Of a DNA stretch of 64,000 bases, positions 22,111 to 37,383 are shown in pieces. Every line of letters starts with the position of its first letter. Positions within the stretch are counted from its first letter, which is position 1. This DNA is from Otis tarda (lineage: Eukaryota > Chordata > Aves > Otidiformes > Otididae), in the NCBI GenBank assembly GCA_026413225.1, contig CM048557.1:61866987-61930986 (forward strand). The letters run 5' to 3'. The notes beneath the pieces are model-generated. The model was not told where the DNA came from. It saw only the letters and a program-made list of their open reading frames with translations, and did no database searches. Made by a program: the position numbers and the translations under genes.

Positions 22111-25100
22111 GGAGAGGTGTGCAGAAGGAAGCTGAGGTGTTTTTCCCAAGCAGTTTTATTTTTTTATAAATATCAGAATCAGTAATTAAAAGTTCATGAA
22201 TTGGCAACAAATTAAATTGATTGAAATTCCCCATCACGAAACTTTTCCTTGCTTCTGGTAGAAGTCTTAAGACATGAGCCAGAGGGTAAACATCATGAAG
22301 CACTGATGATAAAGTCATAAAGACTCTGCTTTCTTAGTTTTTAAAAGTATTGAGGGCAGAGAGAGAGGAGGTGAAGCAGCTGGGCTGTTTGAAAGTATGA
22401 TTTTGTTGAAATGCCTTAAACTGGGCACCGAAGAATGGAAACACCATGAATACATCATGCTTTTCAGCGATCTGGGCTTAGCCAGTAGAGGACAGTGTGG
22501 CTAAGTTACACATTCCCAGATGCACAGACTTTTCTAACACATGCACGAGTCCTTGTCCTGATAGCTATGTCTCTTTCCTGTCTCCATGCTCCATTTTTTT
22601 TTCAAGCCATCTGGCTGTCTAGCGCTCTTACACCCAGTTCTGAAACTGCCATTAGAATACATAGTTTTGGCTCTCCTAATCAGATCCTCTGGCTTAAAAA
22701 TATGGTCAGACACTAGAGAAGACAACCACAAGCGGAACTGTGCAACTTATTCATTGTCTACTTTAAATGAAGAATCTTTGGGCTGGAACACAACATTTGT
22801 GGATGTGGATATTACATGCTGTGTGTGCAGACAAGCTGGCATGACTTATGCATGTATGCAGTCTAACTTAGACAAGTCATCAAGCTCTTGTTAAAACGGC
22901 TGTGATTTTCCTAGCCTTTCTTCTTAGTTTTCTGAACTCCTTCATTTATTTTTTCTTGACTTCATTGAAGATGTACAGGCAGGGTTTTGAAAGAGTTATG
23001 CGACATGATCAATGATGGACCACGTTGTCAAGATGAACGGTAATAGTGTGCTTCCAGTGGGAATATCCCATTGGGCCAGGTTTACAAACATGATAGAACA
23101 GAAGGAATCCTCATTAGCCATATTTACATCATCTTAATCAGCCCTCCTGTGGTTTTTTAGCTCCAGAAAACTAGGATCAACTCAGAACACTCAGGGCTGC
23201 CAGACCATGCCTCCTTTAGCCTGCACAGGACTAATCCTGACGCCTACAATGAACAATTCTAGAAAATGGGCTTAATGAAGACTCTAATTCAGATTAAAGA
23301 CCTGTATAAATTGGCTTGATTTTTTTTTCCCCAAAACTCTAGCATTTGCAATTTTCAGAAGCTAAAAAAATTGGAAAAGGAACATAACCTTGTTAAAAAA
23401 ATTAGATGTGGATTTATGAACCTGATTTTAGGCATTTCTGCTTGAAAATTCTGGAATCTGTTCATGAAGCTCTTCACCACATGTATTTTAACAAGCATCA
23501 TCATGCAGGACTGAGGCTTGATTGTTTCATTTGCTTAATGTTTCTAAAGATTCTGGTGCCAACAGTGAATTTTATGGCTGTTACTAAAATTCCAAGAAAT
23601 AGTAAAGAGTTAGTCTTTAGCATTGCCATATTTTTCACTTGGGAGAATCCCACCCACAAGCTCTGCAGTCCAGTAGAATGACTTAACAGAACATTGCTTG
23701 GATTGCTAGAGAGTTTGCTCTTAAGTGCGGCACTTCAAGGCTAAGTATAGCATTGATCCCTGGTGGCTGCCAATAATTTTGCTACTGGAAAAGAAAAAGG
23801 AAAGAATTATCTGGGAGAATTCCTGGGCTGATTCACTGCTATTTCTCGTGTTTTGTTCTGGTGTAACTTCAGTGACATTTTATTTGCTTAGAACGGAAGC
23901 AACGCGAGTATGGAGTGCTCCATTCTCAGGACTTGAATGATTCTGTATGGTTTGTGCCATTGATTTTTCACCATCCAGTGGGGCATATCCTTTGAGTCTA
24001 CTGTACTGCAGCTGTCCTGAAGGTTCTAACACAGGTGAAACTTTTAAAACAGACGTTTTAAACAAAGGATTCTTGGAATGATTGGGTGATCAACACCTTC
24101 AAAATCTTCCTGTTGCTAAGACCAGGTTACTCATAAAATCCAAGAGAATTAGATCACTTCCCACAGTGAGACCTGAATGCTAATTTCTCATCAGGATACC
24201 ATTTTAAAGCAAGAAATGATACTGCCAATTCTTGTTCAGTGTGGATGTAGAAACATAGACCTGGCCTGGATGACATCTCATCTGAGCCTGGAGAGAAGTT
24301 TCTTGTTTTTCACCAGCCGTTGATCAAGCAAAACAGTGGTGTATGAGGCACAAGGGTGGCTTCACATGCTTGGCCGAGAATTGGCAGGTGATTGCTCTCC
24401 TTGTCCTTGCTAGAGGGGCTGCTGATCAAGGTTTGCCAAAATGTCACCAGAAAAATCCCCTGCTGTTAAGAGGAAAATCTGTCAGCATAAAAGGCCTCTT
24501 TCACCCACCTCACGATGAGCAGGGAGGGACAGAGTCCTCCTGTGAAAGCCTTCAGTAAACTGTTACCTCTCCTACATGGTGGTAGTAGGATTCTTTCCTA
24601 CAAAATGGAGCAACACATTACTGTCCCTAGGGCTTGTATAGAGATGTGGCTGAGATTGCATGGAAGGACATCAGCTACACAAATGACCTTCCCTCCCAAA
24701 GCTTCATGCCGAGGCCTTTCCATCCACCCTGATTTCCCCAAACTCAGCCTACTCTGCCTGTCTACCGTAACTAACCCATGTCATAAAAGACTTCTTGTGC
24801 CCTTGATTCCTACTGTAGACTAAGATTTGCTTCAGATTTTTTCCCAGTTCAGAATACTTTAAAAACAAATCTGTAAAAGTAAGGAATTACAGTACATCGA
24901 CGAATTCCATTTTCAGCAAAGCCTTCTTTCTGTTTATAAAAGACTGTGCCAATAAACTATGATTTATATGCATGTCATTTTCATGCCCCAAATAGCAGTG
25001 ATGCCAACATTTTATAGGTTTTAACTTTTTTTTTTTATATGCCCTGGACAATCAATGCTTTGTTCAGAAAGTTTTCATAAACAAGATGGAATTTACATCA

Positions 25101-28100
25101 GTGACTACTTCTAATAGCCACGGAACTGACTTCAGAACAAGGGAATTTTTTGAAAGTAGGCAGTAGGAGTTATATAGGCTGGAACATTTCCATATCATAT
25201 GATTGAAAAGTGTATTTGCTTTTTAAAATGCAATTAAAATAATTATTTTATCTTTAATCTAGCAACCCAGCTGGACTGTTTTGAGTAAAACCACAAAAAC
25301 GTAAAATCCGGTAATTTTTTTTTCAGTATTCACATTTGGTGGGTTACCGTCTCCAAAACCACATTTGAGACATTGAAATTGATTTTAATTTCAAGTATGA
25401 CAGTACCATTGAATTAAACTCAATTGTGCTTTAATGTATTGTATAAACTGAAGAGAAACTTAGTTTTAATTGGGACACTGGCATACAAAATTACCATAAC
25501 CTGTATACTTTAAAATCAAATAAAACAGCAAATGAGAATACCAGAGGTGGTGTTAAAAAAAAGAAACAATAATATCCTTTACTGATATTCCTTGCTTCTT
25601 TGCTTTCAAGTTATATCCCTTTCTCTGCAATTCTTAGATTTGGGCTTTCTGCTTTTTAAGATTTTTATACTGAAGTTATGTTTGCATATAAATGTAATGA
25701 ATTTAAGTAATCTGCTCTTATATTTAATCATACAACATTTCCTTGCATCAGCTTCTTAGGAATTATCTTTCCTGCTAAAAGTGGCGTTGTTTTGTTTTAT
25801 TTTATTTTATTTTGTTCCGGTTTTTGTCAAAGAGAACTAAAATGCTGTTGTGTTTTTTTTTCCCTGGGAATTTAATGTAGGTCAGTTAAAAGTGACAAGA
25901 GTAGCAATGGTTGCAATGCACATATTTCTCAAAAAGATGCAGTTTAAATATTGGTCATTCCCAAGTAACATCTTTACCAGGAGAAGAGGTTCTTTCTTGG
26001 TATGTACTGACTAGCATGGATTATCTAACTTCAAAAATAGTTTCTCTTAACAGGCAGAAACCTGATCTGTGGTAAACATCTGCCCACAGGTGAAGACTTG
26101 TATGCTTTGCTTGCTCATTTATTATTATTTGTTAATATATGAAGGTCACAACCTATGCCTTTTCTTTACTAGGATTTTGGTGTTTGCCAGTTATGATTTC
26201 TTAGGCAGTTACCGTTTCTTAAGACACAAACAGTCCTGTTTGTGCAGTATTGTGGAAATGAATGCCTTTTGGGTCCACAGTCAGTCAGAAGATTTGTGTC
26301 TTGACATGTGAGCAAGGCTGGGACATCTTTAGATCAGGTCTGTTCTGACAATGCAAAGCACACTGTGGGCACATAACCTGTTTCGTATTATTCATAATGA
26401 GAAGGAGGAGTGAATAATTGCAAGACAAATGACAACAATAATAATTTTATATCATTGACATCGATGGCACTGTGTTTGACCCAGGAAAGAATTCGTACGT
26501 GTAGTCAGCAATTTTCACAGTGCTCCCTCATGTGCTTATGTCTCATTGTAAATACGGTTGTGCATCGCTGCTGTCATGGACAGCTTCAGTTGGCTCCTCT
26601 GTCAGACCCCTCTTCCTGCAGCCGTCACTCCCTGTACCTGCTGATCCGTCTGTCCCTGCGCCCTCAGCCACCCTGTCATGGGCCTGGTACTTCTCATGTA
26701 TGCACGGCTAGTCACTACTAATGCACTGCTCCACAATTCCTCCTATGTTAAAAATTAAACCCCTTTCTTAGAGTGCCTGATTTTTTTTTTTCCCCACAAC
26801 TTGTTCTCCCTCTCTTGCAGGTATCACAATTACTGGGATTCCTTCTCTTCCCTCAGAGCTCTCACAGCTGCCTGAGCAGTGCTGGTGCAAAGCCCCGCAG
26901 CCCCTTCTGATTCACTTCTTATATTTGAAATAGGGAATATTTAGAATAGTTAGAATGTTTTAAATTGTGGGTCTTAGTTCAGGAAAGCACTTGGTAAGAG
27001 GAACACTATGCACATGCTTGGCATTCACCTTGGCCTCTCAAGAGCGCTTTTTCAGATAGATACGTTCACCTGACTTTAGTTTACTAAGAGAAATTTTTCA
27101 CTTCAAGGTTATGGGCAAAAAGACAGGAATTCAAACATTTTACTTTTTCTTTGGCAACATCAGTGCTTCATTTTCCCCATCTGCTTCTTTTTTGTACCCA
27201 TCTCAATCCACTGTCTATTATTTTGATGAGTTATTAAATCAATGCACCTTGCAGTGGGTTCCTTGAGTTTCCCAGGATATCCCAGAAGACTAGAGACTGA
27301 TGAATACATGTAGATCAATCAGCTAATTAAAATGTCACATCAGCTAGGCAGTGTCATCAAGCAAATAAGCTATTCCATTCTTGGTTTGGTTTCCTTAAAG
27401 CTCCCATGACTGAAACATGTCCTAAATCAGATTTTTTTTTTTCTTAAAGCCCTTACAGACAAAGTTACAATGACAGCAAAAGGATCACTCTTCCATCTCA
27501 GCTACCATTTTCTGAGCATGAAATGCTCATGATATGAGCATGAATTTTTGGCACTTAACTATTTTCACCACTTTTCAAAATCAGCTATGCTAAAGATCTC
27601 TGAAGCCACAAGCAGATCATTGTGTGCTGCATCAGTTGGCTTGATGAGCCAGGATTTGCTAATCCCTGAGCTAAAAATGTTGTGCAAATGATATGTACAA
27701 GCACAAAATTAGTTACTTAGCATTAGCAGTGGCCTGAAATGTTTCACTATTTATCTTTGTTTCCCCTTGAGTTTTTTTCTTCAGCTTGAGTTACAAATGG
27801 ACGTGGTGACCTAATGCTACATTAAAAAGGACTAAAAGGCTAGCAATACCGTAATACTTCAAGGTCTGTTGTTAAAAACAAACAAACCATGGCAGATTTG
27901 TTGTCCAGAACTGCCGTCCGTAGGCTACAAAGCCAAGAGCATCAGCTCTAACACCATACCTTGGGTTCTGCTGTGTATTTCCCTAAATGTACATGCCATG
28001 CTTACTGTAAAGACCATGAGCAAGAACTGGGAACACATGAGTGTAGCAGGGCTGCTCAGTGTGAGGGCCTTGGCTGTAGCAGTTTAGAGCAATCATCCTG

Positions 28101-31100
28101 ACCACCCAAATCGTCCCAGGCAGTTTGGTGGAGGAGTCACGTCCTTCCAAGCAAGCTGGCCGTGAGGGAAACGATCCTGTGAGCATCAGTTGGCAAATAT
28201 AAGAATCTGAAAGTGACTGCAAATAAATTATTTTATGCATGCACTGTGTTCCTTGAGGAAGCTGCCAGGAAGTTTAAAGCACAGCCCACGGCATAGGTTC
28301 TTGCACAGTCTATGTAGGCTTGACCATTATCTCCAGCAGGCCCATGGCATTCCCAGTAAGCAGCTCCAACTATGCTGGGGAAAACCCTCAGCAAAAAATC
28401 AAGAGGTTCATCTTCTACAGAGATTTCCTAGCACATTCCAGAGACCTGGATTCATTCCATTGTCCTGCAAGATCCCACAGACTGAGTTACAACAACTGCT
28501 GGGCAGGGCTGTGGAGCACGGCAGGACCGCAGCGGGAATGCAGCGGCTGTCACTCTATCCGGGCAGGACACATGGCAATGGGGAGATGCGGGCACAATGT
28601 CACGGAGGAGGCTGCCTCTCCCAGCCCTCCATTGCAGGAATGTAAAGTTACTTCACTTGAGCCACTGCCAAGGCAGCAGGGACACCCAGGAGCTCCACCT
28701 AAACGAACCAGTTTGTCAGCTCTGAGACGAACGATTGCCACAGTGGAAAAAGCAGCCGTTCTACCTCAGAAAAAGCGATAAAGTGAGGAATAGCACCTCC
28801 CCTTTAGTGTTTCCCCTCAGCGCTGTGCTGGGAGTGGGACTCTCCCCACCCAGCCCTGAAATTCTGGTCTCCCTAGCTATTTCTGTGGGATGAAGACAAA
28901 GGACTAGTCTGTGGAATGAAGATAAAGATTTTGCTGCTAAAGGGCTTTAACAGGCCTTATTATCTGCAGGATGCTATCAGAACCAGCTAGGCCTGTGATT
29001 GAGCTGTACTCCTTCCTTTGTTTTGCTTTGGGTTTGGCAGTGCCCCCCTGGCTGCACTCTGTCACGGAGCTGCATACTTGTGCTGTGATGAATGTAGCTC
29101 AGACGTCGGAGCCGAAAGCAAGGGCTTGTAGCACAGCAGAGCTAGAGGAGCAGCTACTCCCAAATAACCAACGTGTGAATAGCTTCCTTCCATTCAAGGC
29201 ATGAACAAGATGTTTTGATTCAATGCCTTGGTATGTTAAGCTGCGCTTGTCGGCAGTTAGAGTACTTCATTAAAAGCCTTCAAATCATCTCATCTCAAAA
29301 CCTTCCGAAAACAGAAAATTATGTATGTTACAATCATCAGCCTCCTCGCTCGGCCGGAGACTTGTTCATGAAGATAGCTCCTGCTTTTATCAAAAGGAAT
29401 GGTACTCTGCTCTGCAAAGTACATCCAAGTACATGTCTAGGGAATTAACGTTTCTTACAGATCATACTGAGCTCTGCAGGATTTTATAGAGCATTTTCTA
29501 CAGGTTGACTAATATCAGGGAAGATGTGGAAGAGCACTGGCAACTAAGAACAGATATAAACACTACCATAAAAAGAGAAACTACCAGCCCCCAGATGAAA
29601 AGGAGAGTGAGTGGCTTTCCCATGAGTGTGTGTTTATTGATAAGCTCTGCCCGCAGATTTAAAACTATTAAAAGCATGCCTGCTTACGCTTCACAAGAGG
29701 AGCAAAACCTTTAATGAGACCGATCAGAAAGGAGCTCTTTATTTTCACAGTGGTCCAACTTTCCTCTGATGGTAAAGATAAACTTAATAGACTCCATAGG
29801 ACATTTCAGAGCATGAGAATAAATCACTCTGGTGAGGCTCTGCACAGACTTTCTCAGCTTGAGTTATATTTAAACATGAAAAATACAAGGAACTTTTTTT
29901 TTTTTGTTTTAATTGTCATATTGAAATTTCCCAGATTCTGGGTTAATGAGTTTCATCCAGATATCACCATTTTTTGGTTACTTGGCTATACAGGAAATGT
30001 AATTTGGCCAGATCCATGTAACTTTTCCAGTACAAGAATAAGATATTTACTAAAATATTTTATTAGTCTGATATTTCACTCGTTACTAAAAAAAAAAAGA
30101 ATAATGTTTCATAGGAGTAACACAATGTTTGAAAACAAGCTCTCAACCAAATTTTCCTGTGAGAACATGGTTAGAATGATGTCCAAAGGAGACAGCAAAA
30201 GCAGGTGGCAGTGGCTGATACCTGAATTTGTCTCTCCTGGTCCATCTCTCCTCTTTCTAGCTGAAACACAGCTGCAGGTGTCAAGGTGAAAAAGTGAAAA
30301 AGGCAGCTGCAGAAATGATCATAGCACCCACCAGGTGACCAGAAGCTCAGTGCTGTTTACCCCTACCCAATGGTTCTGTCTCAGAAGTACAAGTTCTGCA
30401 TCGTCTCTGTAGTTGTAGCCTAACAACTGCCTGAAAGGTTGGTGCAATGTCCTGCCCTGTGTCTGTGTGTTTGCTCGTCTTAGGCAGGAATTTTCCTCTC
30501 TCTCAGGTTTTACGTGATGGAATGGGTTTCCAACATGTGTTTTACTTCCTGCAAGAATTCCCACAGTGTTCTGGTGTGTAATTACTGTGATGACAGTGTG
30601 ACACTAGGACCCTCTCTGATAATTACCAAGTATGATCTTTTTCCTATTTTCTATTCTCACAAAGTCAGTAAGAGCAGGGACTCGCTTTTTAGTAATTGTT
30701 GTTATATGTGTCCTAGGTCCTGGACTGAACAAAAATTGCTTACCACTCTTTCGAACAGCGCAAAAGCGAGTTGGAGATTCAGAGCCAAATAAAGCAATTA
30801 AGACTGGTCTAATCCACTGTGATCCTTAACAGCTTTATCTCCTGGGACTCTCAACAATTTTCTCTCTTAGGATATACTGCTTTTGCTTGCAGTTGAGTCT
30901 CTACCAGTGTTGTAAATAGTTGCACGGATACTCAGCTAAAATCTCCTGGGGTGTCACTGTCCATCTGGATGGTCTGGATTTTAAGAAGGTCTTCAGGGGC
31001 ATGTTGCAGGCAAAGTGCTCTCACTTGCTTACCAGCTTCAGAAGCCCTAGTAGGAACTACTTTGCAGTTATTTGGTTATCCAATATATTGATTAGGCATG

Positions 31101-33720
31101 TTGCAGCTTTTTTCACTCCAAAGAAAGGCCTTCCCCTATATAACAAACTAGTCTTTGAAAGTGAACGCAAAGCTGCCCTTGTCTCAGAGTGAGGGGCAGT
31201 TGATTCCTACTGTCCTCCCTGTGAGATAGCTGTGAGCTCAGTTCTTACCATCACTTGCCTAGAAGCGGAGGCAGGTGGGTGCCAATTGCAGATAAGGCCC
31301 ATAAAGCTCACAAAAATTAATTTTCCTGCATTCCTTCTCCTCACCGATTCAGCCCCCCAAGAATCCAGGCTTCTCCCAGAGCAGATTGCCTGTTCCACCG
31401 CCAAAGCACAGCCCCGCTCAGAGTTAGAAATGAATCAAATGAATACATTTATGAAAAATGATCATTCTCCCTGTGTAGGCTTAATTGGCAGCCCTGGAGA
31501 TGGAATTTCTCTGGCCGCAGAGCCAGTATCGCTTGAAAAGCAGTGGCCGTAGCCCCAAGCTGCCTCTTAAGGTAGCCCTGAGAGAGTACTGACTGGAGAG
31601 GTAGCAAGGGAAGTTGAGTACGTGCCCTTTCTCTGACCCATTAAAAGAGGATGCTAATTCTTGGTGCTTTTGTTAGAGAGCACATTTGTACCCTAAAAAC
31701 AGGTTGTAAGATAAGAATCAGAATAGAGGATCTACTAACATTATGTAAAAAAGCCCAAAGCGGGCTTTATATAAAATGCCGCTTAACACTCAAAATTAGA
31801 AACAGATTTTTCAGCCAAAACTGCTCTTCAAAACCACTGCTTTAAAAACATTCTTATCAGAATCAATGCACAGTAAAAAAAAATATTGTATTTTTATATA
31901 ACTCTGAACATATATCTACACATACATATATATATAATTTTTCTTCACATTAAAGTTCCTTATGGTCTAGAAAGATTTTTCATTTCTCTTTACTCCACTG
32001 ATAAAATTTAGTGCAGAATTCAGTGCCCAGATGTAGCGACATTAATGGGGTGATGTTACTTTGCGTGTCTCTCTGGTATGCTGGGCATAGCCCCTCTCAA
32101 AACAGGAATGCAGCAAAAACTTTGTAGCTTTTCCACAACCTTTTATGGGGGCTTTTATATAAATATCTGCCCTTGGAAACAGGTTTTCAGTTTGAGAGAA
32201 AGTTCCCTGGGCAACTTGTTTGGGTGTAAATCACTATAGAAGAAAATATAATTTAAGCTTTTAAATTCCTTAATGGATATGTAATACAAGAGACATGGGA
32301 TAAAGGTGACAGAAAATTATTATGGGAAAATATTTTACATCAAAGATAAAGTTAGCAGTTCCCTCACTCTGTTAAGATAAAAATATTTTCTGTCAATAAA
32401 TAGTGATGGTAGCAAAATAGTATTTGGCACAGTTCACTTTTTCTTGTTTTTATGTGGAGTAGGAGAGTCCCTTTAAAATTAAAGAGAATTTCTGGATATA
32501 TACTGTGGCTTTACAAATGCATAAAAGCTCATTTACAGATAAATTAATCCATTGAGTCAAATAAATAAATTCTAGTGTAGTTCTGTTCACATCACTGTAA
32601 TTCAAATCTCAAGAAACAAACTATAAACTGGATCAAAAAGGTCAAATTTGAAAAAAAGGTCAGATTTCAAAAGAATTCAACACCTACCAAATTATTTTCA
32701 AAAATATTCTCTTCTTATTTCGGTTGATTGCTATTCATCTGTTTTTTAAAAATCTTGCCCCAGCATATGTATATCTTGCCCCAGCATTTTCTAAACTTTT
32801 CATTTGATAATTGTCTTTTGCAAATTCAATTTGTAAACTTAATCTTTATCGTCTGAAATTAGAAATATTCAGATATGTGAGACTGAAAAATATTGGAATT
32901 TTAAGTACCTGTTATGGTATAGAAGGAAAAACTGAAGATGAGAAACTTTCTTTGCATTATATTTTTGCAAAAAAATTGATTTGAATCTTTGCGTGTGGTT
33001 TTTAAGTGTGGTTTTTAAATGATTCAGTGCTCATTTTCCCTCTCTGTGCTATCTAGCCAGTACTGAGGCACCCAAAAATAACAAACCAGCATGCTTGCCT
33101 AATAGATTAGAGGAAAACACAGTTTAGTTAAGGAAATAGATTTCAGTTTTACGTTTCACAGAGACTAATATAAACAATAGGGAGAAAACATTTTTTTAAA
33201 GACTCATTACTGCAGTTCTGGATTTCTTTTTATTAAAGATTCAAAAGGTGAGAAAGTAACTGCGCTGCAGTTCATCCGTGTGCTAACTGGTGAATGAATT
33301 GAGATGGGTGGAGCTCCTTGAAAGCATTAAGAGGAATATTTGTTGGATTTGATTATCAACCCTAGGGCTGATTCATAACAGTTCCAAACATTCAGAGCCT
33401 CTCTGTAATAAGAAAATAATGATATCTTCTGGAAATGAGTAACTGTCTCTTTATCATAATGGTCTGTGCACACACAGGTTAAATATTTTTTAACTCAATT
33501 AAAACAGGATGCATTCATTTTGGTAACATTTTTCTCAATGAGCAGCTGTGCTAGATTCAGACGAATGAGTAAGGGGGAGTAAATTACATTTTACCCTTTA
33601 GCTAGACCAAGGGCTCTACTGAAATCGTCAGCCTTGTGCCAATACAAAGCTAGCATAAGGAAAAGGAAGATCCCAGGGCTTCAGTTACAGAGATCTAATC
33701 CAAGTAGGTAGATTGATTCT
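22111..33720. other. No gene recognised (probable AHNAK2 5' intron)
   Basis: 11.6 kb with no exon that I can support on either strand. ORFs are below about 200 codons, have no recognisable motifs and do not combine with good splice sites. There are T-rich and A-rich runs, a TTTTA-type simple repeat near 25790-25815 and a CATATA-rich patch near 31905-31940. A relatively complex, non-repetitive stretch at about 31390-31560 looks like a possible conserved non-coding element (see findings). Confidence 0.5.
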
Positions 33721-33721
33721 T

Positions 33722-33930
33722 AATTTTTTTACACTGAGGGTGGTGGAACACTGGCACAGGTTGCCCAGAGAGGTGGTGGATGCCCCATCCCTGGAAACAT
33801 TCAAGGCCAGGCTGGATGAGGCTCTGAGCAACCTGATCTGGTTGGAGATGTCCTTGCTCCTTGCAGAGTGGTTGGACTGTAGGGTCTTTAAAGGTCCCTT
33901 CCAACCCTAACTATTCTATGATTCTATGAT
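33722..33930 (+). mobile_element. CR1 LINE 3' fragment
   Basis: It contains GGTTGCCCAGAGAGGTGGTGG, AGGCCAGGCTGGATGAGGCT and CCTTCCAACCCTAACTATTC, and ends in ATTCTATGATTCTATGAT, the diagnostic CR1 tail, so it reads on the plus strand. It is 5'-truncated; the left end is placed where the CR1-like sequence begins after a T run. The short ORFs across it are parts of the dead element. Confidence 0.93.
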
Positions 33931-36900
33931 TTGTGGAGCTTGGAGAGTTTCAGTGCAAGAGGATAGAATGGGAGGCACCTTGAGATGTACTTCAGTCCAT
34001 CTGTAGGTTTTTCTGCACATCCTTGCAAAGAGTATTTTAAAACCAATGGTGTTTTACTACTTATGCTCTCTTGTACCCTGCCTTATCCAATGGCCCCAGT
34101 GAGGACTCTCTGCTTTCTGTCTGTGAGCTGTAGTTCTTCATGTGCAGCAGAGAGACTATTTCTCTCCTCTAAGGAAGGTGTGTTTGCATTCCTTGCCCCA
34201 CTACTATACACAGTTTACAGTCAATAAAGCCAGAAAAGAAGAATGATTGCTATCATGACATTATCCTGTCGAATGTTTACAGGGTGGACTATTTTTCCCT
34301 TTGCTGTCAACAAACAAAAAGCTCCATCACCATCTTACTGTGACATTTTAAAATGTCCTCCATGAACTGAGAAGTCAATAACATTGCAGTAATTATTGAA
34401 ATATTTGCTTTGTATAGTGCTGCTTGGATCAGTTTTGACAGCATTCTGCAACTACACTGAGAGCAGAATTCGTTTTTCTTCATTGCAAATACTTTGAACG
34501 CTGCTTAATCACACTTTGAACACCCTTATGAGGAAGGTCCGTCCCCATTTGACCAAAAGGAAGTAAAGGAAACAGAAAAGTGCTAAGCTGATCTTTGAAG
34601 AAGACAAACAGCCAGAGCTCATCTGTTTTCAGAGAAATCAAGTGTTTGACATCTTTCAGTCTTGATGGAACTGGGCACAGATGGGAAAAGGGCAAAGACA
34701 ACCCAGGTGTAGCCCACAGTAAGTCCTACTTCAGGAGCTGCTATCTGAAAAACAGGTCCTTTTACACTTCTACACCAGGTAAATATGCCATGGTAAGATT
34801 GTCTTGAAAGGTTTTGAAAAGACACCAGAGACAGGGTCTCAGGTGCGTAGGACTCAGAACCAACACCACTAAGCAAAGTAGAGTGAACAGGGCAGGCCTA
34901 AAATGTAGGATCTCCTGGGGCGTGTTCTTCTGCTTAGGGGTTTGGTTAGGGAAAAGAGCTCTTTGTTTTTGGAGCACAGCTTGGTCAATGTTTGGTGCTA
35001 GTTCTTGTTCTTAATCCTTGGACTTTGAAGGTCCGTTCTCAGAAGGCCTCTGCATGCATATGCAAACTACATATTGCTGCGGGATTATCCTCCACAGCTG
35101 GAGCTACTGTCCCAGTTAAAAACATCTAGATTTGTAGGTACAAGAAGGCTCTGAGGGTTTTGTTACTCTTATCGCTTGGACATGCGGGTATTACTTTTAC
35201 TTTACTCTGCACACCTCTGCAGCAGGGAAGGTCATGAACACTTCAGAGCTGTATATCTGAAGACAGGGGTCTGAAAATGTTTCTGAACAATTTCTAGGAA
35301 GTTCAAGCTCTCCTTGCTGAGCAATGCCAGCTCAGAGATACTGGAAAACATGTTTTTCATGCATATGTTTTTTATTAAATGCAGCTGTCAAAAAAGAGGA
35401 GGGCTCATGTTCCTGAAAAGGTGCAGTGAAGAGAAGACAAATGGTTGGAATAAAGCATTAACAGGAATGTGCCTACCCAGCCTAGGCAAAAATCACCACG
35501 TCCGTAGAGCCTTCAGGGCACCCTTTAAACTAGCTGGCTCGGCTGTGGGATTTCAGTGAGTGCTGTACAAACCCAACCAACTCCCCAGGGAAGTCAATTC
35601 TTGCTGCACAAGCCGCTCCTCCCCGTCCCCAGACCAGCCGGATAGACACCGGCTCTGCACGAACGGCACCTTCCCAGCGCTGCGTAGGCACCTCTGGAGA
35701 AAGGCTATCTTTAACTAAGCCTTGCTGTCTCTGCCATGCTGCAGATAACATTTTCCAAGTGTCTTGGCAGTTAACTTAACCCATCTACCACAATCTGATA
35801 AGGCTTACCTCTGATCATTTTGCTGCAGTAAAATTACGGAGGTGAAAACAGCAAAGGCAAAGCGAGTGTTTATTTGCTTGATGATAATTTTCCTCTTATT
35901 CAATAGATATAGATTCTGATTTTGTACTCTGATCTAAATGCGTGTTCTGAAGGAATTCAGCTGGATTTATACCAGTGCAATAGCAGAATTTGGCTTGTGA
36001 TCTTCAGATGACAACATCAGTTAACAGACTTGCTTATTTCTCTGTAAGATAGTCTCTGGGTTTTCTGTGAAGTTCCTATTCAACAAGCATAATAGTCTTA
36101 ACTACGATACAGTTGTGTGGCAACAGTGTACCACATAAATTAAGCTAACTCTGGGTAATATCACAAAAAAATATGTGTTTATAGCCTCATGCCAGTTTCT
36201 GACTAATGCTTTTGTTTGTTGCTATAGCAAACCACACATGAATCTGATAGCCAAAAGCATGTTTATGACTAACCTTAGCTCTCTGGGGATTGAAAATATG
36301 GAATAAAAATTAAAAAACCCCACAACACACAATGTGAGGAGAACATGATAGGAAACACCTTTTTTGGCATGAGTTACTATGAACATTAAAAGAGAAGAAC
36401 ATCATGAGTGGAAAACATTAGGAAATGGGAACTGTGGGAATAACCGGCTTTAACCCACGACGATTCAAATATAGCTTTTATTTCACATCGCAAAGTTGTC
36501 TGTGCAGGACTGGAGTACACTGCAGGAAGTCCTGGCTGGGTGTTAAGGGATGGACTTAAGCCTCTGAAGGCTGGAGAAGCTTTGGATCACGCTTTAAAAC
36601 ATTCAGACCACTTTACTCGAGATAATTTTTACACTCTGCCTTGACACCTAGGACACTGGTATTCACTTAATTAATTTCTATTACAGTTTATACTTTGGTA
36701 CTGTCCAAGAGCCTGTCCCATGTCTGACACCTCATTACACTGTATAAATACAAAATGGAGAATAATGCCGGCCCCGATGCGCTTTCTGACAAACTAATGG
36801 GGAGAGCCAAAAAGAGAGAGCATGGACAGAGGGAGAGTTGGTTGCAGAGACAGAGGCAATGTGACTGCACCACGCACCAAATCAGAGGTTGAACCCAGGT

Positions 36901-37383
36901 GTCTTGCACCCCAGTTCAGTTGACTGATTCAGGTTGCCAAATATGTTATTGTGCGAAGCAGAATATATTACGTACCCTGCAGAGGAGGGAAAATCAATAC
37001 AGTTAAAGTGATTGCTAAATTAGGATAGCTTACAACATGTCAGGTAAAATTTATACTAGTGTTGCCCTCTTATTCTTAATAACCTCTTTCCTTCATGGGC
37101 TAAAAAAAAAAATAAAAGGGAGTATTGCTCTACAGTGTATAGATACAAATCAGTTTCTATCAATATTTCCTATTGATATTAATTACTCTGGCTCTAGACT
37201 GCATATTGCATATTTATTCACAGACTTGTACTGTGCATCGAGGCATACAATTATCACAATTCATGGCAAATCCTTCCATCATCTATCGCAACACTCAGCA
37301 GAGTATCTTGAGTATCAGAGTATCCACAGCTTTGTGGAGAGGTAGGTCTGCCCAAGCTCTAGTGTTCTAGGTACTTCCAAGGA

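Noticed and set aside
29714..30289. 191-codon plus ORF with a hydrophobic stretch
   Set aside because: Low-complexity F/L/I-rich translation from T-rich intronic DNA; no family resemblance.
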